In this document: positions 6,431 through 9,978 of the stretch, piece after piece
Position numbering within the stretch: position 1 is the first letter of the stretch
How the letters are laid out: each line of letters starts with the position of its first letter
Assembly: GCA_017557475.1 (NCBI GenBank)
Contig: JAFYYO010000424.1
Span: 1-9,978, forward strand
Length of the DNA stretch: 9,978 nt
Direction of reading: 5' to 3'
From: Bacteroidaceae bacterium
GTDB taxonomy: Bacteria > Bacteroidota > Bacteroidia > Bacteroidales > Bacteroidaceae
Position numbers and translations under genes: made by a program
The notes under the pieces: model-generated
Databases searched by the model: none
Seen by the model: only the letters and a program-made list of their open reading frames with translations
Told to the model about the DNA's origin: nothing

Positions 6431-7309
6431 CTAAAGTGTCTTCCCCTCTCGATATTGCTGTGGAGAAACGCCAGTCTGTTGGCGGAAGAAACGACCGAAA
6501 TGCGACTGGTTCTTGAAGCCCATCATGGCGGCAATCTGTTTGATACTCTTGCTGCTGTCACGCAAGGTAATCTGTGCAGAACGCACGATTTCATCGCTAA
6601 TCAGTTGGTTAGCGGTTTTGCCGGTAAGACGTTTGCACACACTCGAAAAGTACTTCGGCGTGATATTGAACAGGCCAGCGTACTCGTTGACATTGAGATA
6701 GGGCTGCGATGGGTCGTGAAGGTGCTGCATGAACTGCCGCAGGATATTTTCGCCTGAACTATAGGTCTGATGCATTAACTCTTCGTCCTGGAACTTATGC
6801 AAGTCGTGAAGGTCATAAGCCATCGAGGCGAAAAGCAAACGAAGACTCAGCTCCTTGTGCGGCGTATCGGGACTGGAGAGGCGGTTCTGCAGCAAGTCGA
6901 AATAGAGACGATAGCGATTTACCGCGATTTCATCGGCATGCAGTATCTTGTACGAAGAAGAGAACATAGAATAAGTCCACTCCATGCGGACCATCTGCGA
7001 GAGCTGCGCCACATATTCTGGCGAGAGAAAGAGCAGCAAGGCATTGAAGTCCATGCTCATCATGCTCTTCTCGAAGATATTACGCGGCTTGCAAGTAATG
7101 ACGTCGCCCTCTTTCAACTGATACGTCTTATCGTCCACCGAAAGCTGTGCCTGCCCATGTGTCACCACTGCAAACAAGAAACCCTCTACAAGGACATCTG
7201 AGATATTGAGATTGCGTACTTCTTCAAAATCACTGAATATGGCAATATGGTCGTTGCAATGGAAGTTAAGTTTGCTGTCAACAATAGCCTGAAAGTCGAG
7301 TTTTTCCAT
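6431..7309 (-). CDS. AraC-family transcriptional regulator
   Basis: A 292-residue cytoplasmic DNA-binding protein of usual family length. The N-terminal part, about residues 20-110, looks like the cupin-type ligand or sensing domain (GFLFAVVTHGQAQLSV, LKEGDVITCKP). The C-terminal 100 residues carry two helix-turn-helix motifs: LNVNEYAGLFNITPKYFSSV (205-224) and SIKQIAAMMGFKNQSHFGRF (255-274), ending in the AraC signature GFKNQSHFGRFFRQQTGVSPQ. The gene is divergent from the adaptor/RND permease operon, an arrangement often seen in Bacteroidota, and most likely controls it. Control of the downstream cotH-like pair on the same strand is possible but unsupported. A -7 element lies 20 bases upstream of the start. 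The effector is not known. Confidence 0.95.
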   Translation of the reverse strand: MEKLDFQAIVDSKLNFHCNDHIAIFSDFEEVRNLNISDVLVEGFLFAVVTHGQAQLSVDDKTYQLKEGDVITCKPRNIFEKSMMSMDFNALLLFLSPEYVAQLSQMVRMEWTYSMFSSSYKILHADEIAVNRYRLYFDLLQNRLSSPDTPHKELSLRLLFASMAYDLHDLHKFQDEELMHQTYSSGENILRQFMQHLHDPSQPYLNVNEYAGLFNITPKYFSSVCKRLTGKTANQLISDEIVRSAQITLRDSSKSIKQIAAMMGFKNQSHFGRFFRQQTGVSPQQYREGKTL

Positions 7310-7329
7310 AATAGTGTCGTTTTATGTCG

Positions 7330-7337
7330 CAAAGTTA
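7330..7337 (-). promoter_or_regulatory. Putative -7 promoter element of araC
   Basis: The minus strand reads TAACTTTG, a full match to TAnnTTTG, about 20 bases upstream of the araC ATG at 7309. The leader would be only about 14 bases long. No clear -33 element is present. Confidence 0.6.
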
Positions 7338-7349
7338 AGTAATTCCCTC

Positions 7350-7362
7350 GACATTTGATGTC
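7350..7362. repeat. Inverted repeat in the araC-efflux divergent promoter region
   Basis: GACAT-TTG-ATGTC, a perfect 5-bp inverted repeat with a 3-base centre. It lies 13 bases upstream of the araC -7 element, where a -33-bound polymerase or a repressor would sit. Candidate autoregulatory operator. Confidence 0.4.
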
Positions 7363-7392
7363 CTTTTTGCCATTATTTTATCCTTTTTTACC
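7361..7392 (+). promoter_or_regulatory. Candidate AraC-type operator: 20-bp-spaced direct repeat
   Basis: TCCTTTTT occurs at 7361-7368 and again at 7381-7388, both followed within a few bases by CC. The 20-bp period puts the copies on the same face of the helix. Tandem direct half-sites about two turns apart are the usual target layout of AraC-family dimers. The site lies about 80-107 bases upstream of the efflux -7 element, a suitable place for activation. The assignment is inference from position and pattern; a low-complexity T-run origin is possible. Confidence 0.4.
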
Positions 7393-7467
7393 CTACAAGG
7401 AGAAGGATGTGGAGAAAAAGAACAACGTTTGCGCCATAACATTATATATAAATTAAAGAAAAAGCAC

Positions 7468-7475
7468 TAATTTTG
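7468..7475 (+). promoter_or_regulatory. Putative -7 promoter element of the efflux operon
   Basis: TAATTTTG matches TAnnTTTG exactly, 31 bases upstream of the adaptor ATG at 7507. Transcription would start near 7482. The region before it (7440-7463) is very A/T-rich. A TTTG at 7428-7431 is too far away to be the -33 partner, so dependence on an activator would be understandable. Confidence 0.6.
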
Positions 7476-7506
7476 CACCCGCAAGCGAGAAAAAGACAAA
7501 CAAACT

Positions 7507-8544
7507 ATGAATAAACTCAACTGTATCGCTCTCATGGCAGTCGCCACAATTCTGGTCAGCTGCGGCAGAAGCGAGAAAAGCTATCAGGTGGAGCCGCTAA
7601 AAGTTACCACTGAGACGGTCTGCGCAGGCACGTCAGCCGTTAGAAAACACTATGTAGGCAAAGTGGAGGAAGACAGCAGCACACCTGTCAGCTTCACAGG
7701 TATGGGCACTGTAAACCGTGTCTATGTGCAAGAAGGACAATACGTGGCAAAGGGCCAGCTCATTGCAGAAATGGATCCGACTCAATGTGAAAACACCCGT
7801 CAGGCAGCTAAGGCGGCCCTGGATCAGGCTCTCGATGCACAAGAACGTATGAAAGCCCTGCACGAGACTCAGGCCATCCCTGATATCGATTGGGTGAACG
7901 TCCAGACAAAAGTGCGTCAAGCCCAGTCTAGCCTCGACATGGCGAACAAGGCCGTGAAGGATTGTCGCTTGCTGGCTCCCTGCAGCGGCATCGTTGGCAA
8001 GAAGGAGATGGAGAACGGCATGACGGCTCTTCCCTCGCAACCCGTCTGCACCATCTTGGACATAGCAAAGGTTAAGGTTAAAGTCTCCGTCCCAGAAAAA
8101 GAGATTGCCTACTTCAATCCCCTGAAGAACCGAGGCAAAGGCGTGACCGTATCTGCCGAAGCACTCGGCGGAAAGACGTTCCGCAGCAACCACTTCATTC
8201 GCGATGTGCAAGGCGACGTCCTGACACACACCTACGATGTTCGCTTCGTAGTGCTCAATCCAGGCTTGGAGTTGCTGCCCGGCATGGTGGTGAACGTTAC
8301 AACTGATGCAGAAGATGGCAACATTGACAACAAGACTGTAACTGTGCCCCTGCGCAGTGTGCAGCAGAGTGCTGACGGACATCAATTCGTATGGGTCGCA
8401 AGGGAGGGCAAGGCTTCTCGCCAACCCGTAGAGGTCGGAGAGGCACAAGGCGACCGCATCGCTATCCTCTCAGGCTTGTCTGAAGGCGACAAAGTCATTG
8501 TTGAAGGCTACCAGAAGGTCAGCGAAGGAAGCCAAGTAAAGTAG
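7507..8544 (+). CDS. RND efflux periplasmic adaptor (membrane fusion protein), lipoprotein
   Basis: A 345-residue member of the HlyD/AcrA adaptor family, which bridges an inner-membrane RND pump and an outer-membrane channel. The N-terminus is a lipoprotein signal with lipobox LVSC (C19), so the mature protein should be lipid-anchored. The two lipoyl half-motifs are about residues 58-90 (GTVNRVYVQEGQYVAKGQLIA) and 153-187 (RLLAPCSGIVGKKEMENGM), joined by a short alpha-helical hairpin (91-152). A beta-barrel domain (about 188-265) and a membrane-proximal domain (266-345, ending LSGLSEGDKVIVEG) follow. The hairpin is short, as in many Bacteroidota adaptors. The gene is followed after 13 bases by the RND permease, so the two form an operon. 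Substrate is unknown; drugs, bile acids or other toxic compounds are common for the family. Confidence 0.95.
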   Translation: MNKLNCIALMAVATILVSCGRSEKSYQVEPLKVTTETVCAGTSAVRKHYVGKVEEDSSTPVSFTGMGTVNRVYVQEGQYVAKGQLIAEMDPTQCENTRQAAKAALDQALDAQERMKALHETQAIPDIDWVNVQTKVRQAQSSLDMANKAVKDCRLLAPCSGIVGKKEMENGMTALPSQPVCTILDIAKVKVKVSVPEKEIAYFNPLKNRGKGVTVSAEALGGKTFRSNHFIRDVQGDVLTHTYDVRFVVLNPGLELLPGMVVNVTTDAEDGNIDNKTVTVPLRSVQQSADGHQFVWVAREGKASRQPVEVGEAQGDRIAILSGLSEGDKVIVEGYQKVSEGSQVK

Positions 8545-8546
8545 AA

Positions 8547-8552
8547 AAAGAG
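8547..8552 (+). promoter_or_regulatory. Weak ribosome binding site of the RND permease
   Basis: AAAGAG lies 5 bases before the ATG at 8558, in the 13-base gap after the adaptor stop. It is a partial Shine-Dalgarno match and supports this start. Confidence 0.4.
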
Positions 8553-8557
8553 ATTCT

Positions 8558-9978
8558 ATGGAACAGAGGAAACAAAGTGTCTTGATGCGGCATTGGGCTG
8601 CTTGGCCACTTAAGAATTGGGGCATCACGGCACTTATCACTATCATATTGCTCGCCTTCGGCTTCTATGGACTTGAACAGATGTCGAAGGACGAGTTTCC
8701 CCCCTTCACGATGAGAATGGGAGTTGTGGTCGCTGTCATGCCTGGCGCGACAAGCGAGGAGATAGAGGCACAAGTGGCACGACCGCTTGAGCGCTTCATC
8801 TTCACCTTCAAAGAGGTGGATCGGGCAAAGACAACTACGCAAAGCATGAATGGCATGTGCTTTATGAAGGTCTTCTTCGATGCACGCCTCACCAACCTTG
8901 GTCCCATCTGGAACAAGATCAAACACGGCGTCAATGCCTATAAGAGCCAGTTGCCAAGCGGTGTCGTTGCCCTGATTGTCAAAGACGACTTCGGCGATGC
9001 TTCTGCCCTGCTTATCACCCTTGAAAGCAACGAGCGCTCCTATAGAGAACTGCAAGATTACAGCGACGAACTGGCCGACCGTCTGCGTCGCGTCAAGAGT
9101 GTCAGCAATGTACGTCAGTATGGCGAGAAAAGGGAGCAGTTGAGCGTCTATGTTGACCGCGAACGTCTTGCGGCCTACGGCATCGGTCAAGCAGCTCTCA
9201 TGACGGCTCTCTCCAACGAAGGACTCACTACCTTAAGCGGCAGCGTAAGCACTTCCACGACAAACATCCCGTTGCATCTTGCCACGACACGTCATTCGGA
9301 ACAGGAAGTGATGGACCACATCATCTATTCCGACGCCACAGGAAAAGTGGTTCGAGTGCGTGATATTGCTGAGGTGAAACGTGAGTATGACACAAGCGAC
9401 AGCTACATTGAGAGCAATGGGAAGCGCTGCGTCCTGCTTTCTCTTGAAATGACCGAAGGCAACAACATCGTGCACTACGGCGAAGAGGTCAACAAGGTTA
9501 TTGAAGACTTCCGGCAAGATTATTTGCCAGATGATGTGGACGTGCTCCGCATCACCGACCAGCCAAAAGTCGTGGAAGCAAGTGTAAAGGAATTTCTCGT
9601 CAACCTCATCGAGTCGATGGCTGTCATCATTCTTGTCATGATGTTGCTCTTCCCTATCAGGAGTGCCATTGTTGCCGCCATCACCATACCTCTTTCGACG
9701 TTCATCAGCGTAGGCATCATGTACCTACTTGGCATACCTCTTAACATCATCACGCTTGCCTCGCTCATCGTTGTGCTTGGCATGATAGTGGATAATAGCA
9801 TTGTCGTCATCGATGGATACCTCGAGTACCTTGGCAATGGCATGGACAGGAAGGAAGCAGCCATCATGTCGGTCAAGCAATACTTCATGCCGATGCTTTT
9901 GGCTACCGTTTGCATCTGTGCTATCTTCTACCCTATTCTCTTCACGATGACAGGCGAAGCTGGCGACGTTATCGGCTA
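8558..9978 (+). CDS. RND-family efflux permease (AcrB-like), partial, C-terminus off right edge
   Basis: The first 473 codons of a permease whose family members are usually a little over 1000 residues. The inner-membrane proton antiporter exports substrates through the adaptor encoded just upstream. The first membrane helix is about residues 22-40, followed by the conserved MSKDEFPPF segment. The large periplasmic porter loop (about 45-345) contains VAVMPGATSEEIEAQVARPLE and the YGEKREQLSVYVD / LAAYGI region. Helices TM2, TM3 and TM4 are about 349-369, 371-390 and 397-418. TM4 holds the proton-relay motif as VDNSIVV, with D412 and N413 where AcrB has D407 and D408. The frame is open to the end. 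The start at 8558 has a weak ribosome site and fits the family N-terminus (an amphipathic stretch MRHWAAWPLKNWG before TM1). An outer-membrane factor gene probably follows outside the window. Confidence 0.96.
   Translation, partial: MEQRKQSVLMRHWAAWPLKNWGITALITIILLAFGFYGLEQMSKDEFPPFTMRMGVVVAVMPGATSEEIEAQVARPLERFIFTFKEVDRAKTTTQSMNGMCFMKVFFDARLTNLGPIWNKIKHGVNAYKSQLPSGVVALIVKDDFGDASALLITLESNERSYRELQDYSDELADRLRRVKSVSNVRQYGEKREQLSVYVDRERLAAYGIGQAALMTALSNEGLTTLSGSVSTSTTNIPLHLATTRHSEQEVMDHIIYSDATGKVVRVRDIAEVKREYDTSDSYIESNGKRCVLLSLEMTEGNNIVHYGEEVNKVIEDFRQDYLPDDVDVLRITDQPKVVEASVKEFLVNLIESMAVIILVMMLLFPIRSAIVAAITIPLSTFISVGIMYLLGIPLNIITLASLIVVLGMIVDNSIVVIDGYLEYLGNGMDRKEAAIMSVKQYFMPMLLATVCICAIFYPILFTMTGEAGDVIG

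Noticed and set aside
7633..8448. Minus-strand open frame of 271 codons within the adaptor gene
   Set aside because: It is antisense to the adaptor, which has a lipobox, both lipoyl half-motifs and a promoter in the right place. The antisense product has no domain signs.

Overview
The window looks like chromosome of a member of the Bacteroidota, most likely Prevotella or a close relative. Three putative promoters carry the Bacteroidota -7 element (TAnnTTTG). Ribosome binding sites are weak. The gene set is typical of the group: secreted multidomain proteins with GLUG, Big2 and dockerin modules, and an AraC regulator divergent from a lipoprotein adaptor plus an RND permease. The genus is inferred from style, not from a marker gene.

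Left part (1-6184, minus strand): two tandem, paralogous secreted proteins of the CotH kinase-like family. The upstream copy (2258-6184, 1308 aa) is complete: signal peptide, discoidin (F5/8 type C)-like domain, CotH domain, GLUG repeats, a second discoidin-like module, Big2 Ig-like domain, a third discoidin-like module and a C-terminal type I dockerin. The downstream copy begins inside the stop codon of the first (ATGA overlap) and runs off the left edge after 753 codons. Up to that point it has the same domain order and nearly the same residue numbering. The pair is probably one transcript driven by a promoter at about 6238-6245.

Middle (6185-6430): intergenic region holding that promoter, an A-tract, a small hairpin and a striking array of five 22-bp tandem units, each carrying an imperfect palindrome. 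This is the least explained structure in the window.

Right part (6431-9978): an AraC-family regulator (minus) divergent from an efflux operon (plus) of a periplasmic adaptor lipoprotein and an RND inner-membrane permease cut by the right edge. The 197-bp divergent region has a recognisable -7 element for each direction and a 20-bp-spaced direct repeat plus an inverted repeat that may be the regulator's operator. An outer-membrane channel gene is expected beyond the right edge but is not seen.

The two halves (secreted CotH pair; AraC/RND efflux) have no obvious functional link. The candidate for something new is the CotH-dockerin tandem pair together with the 22-bp palindromic array upstream of it.
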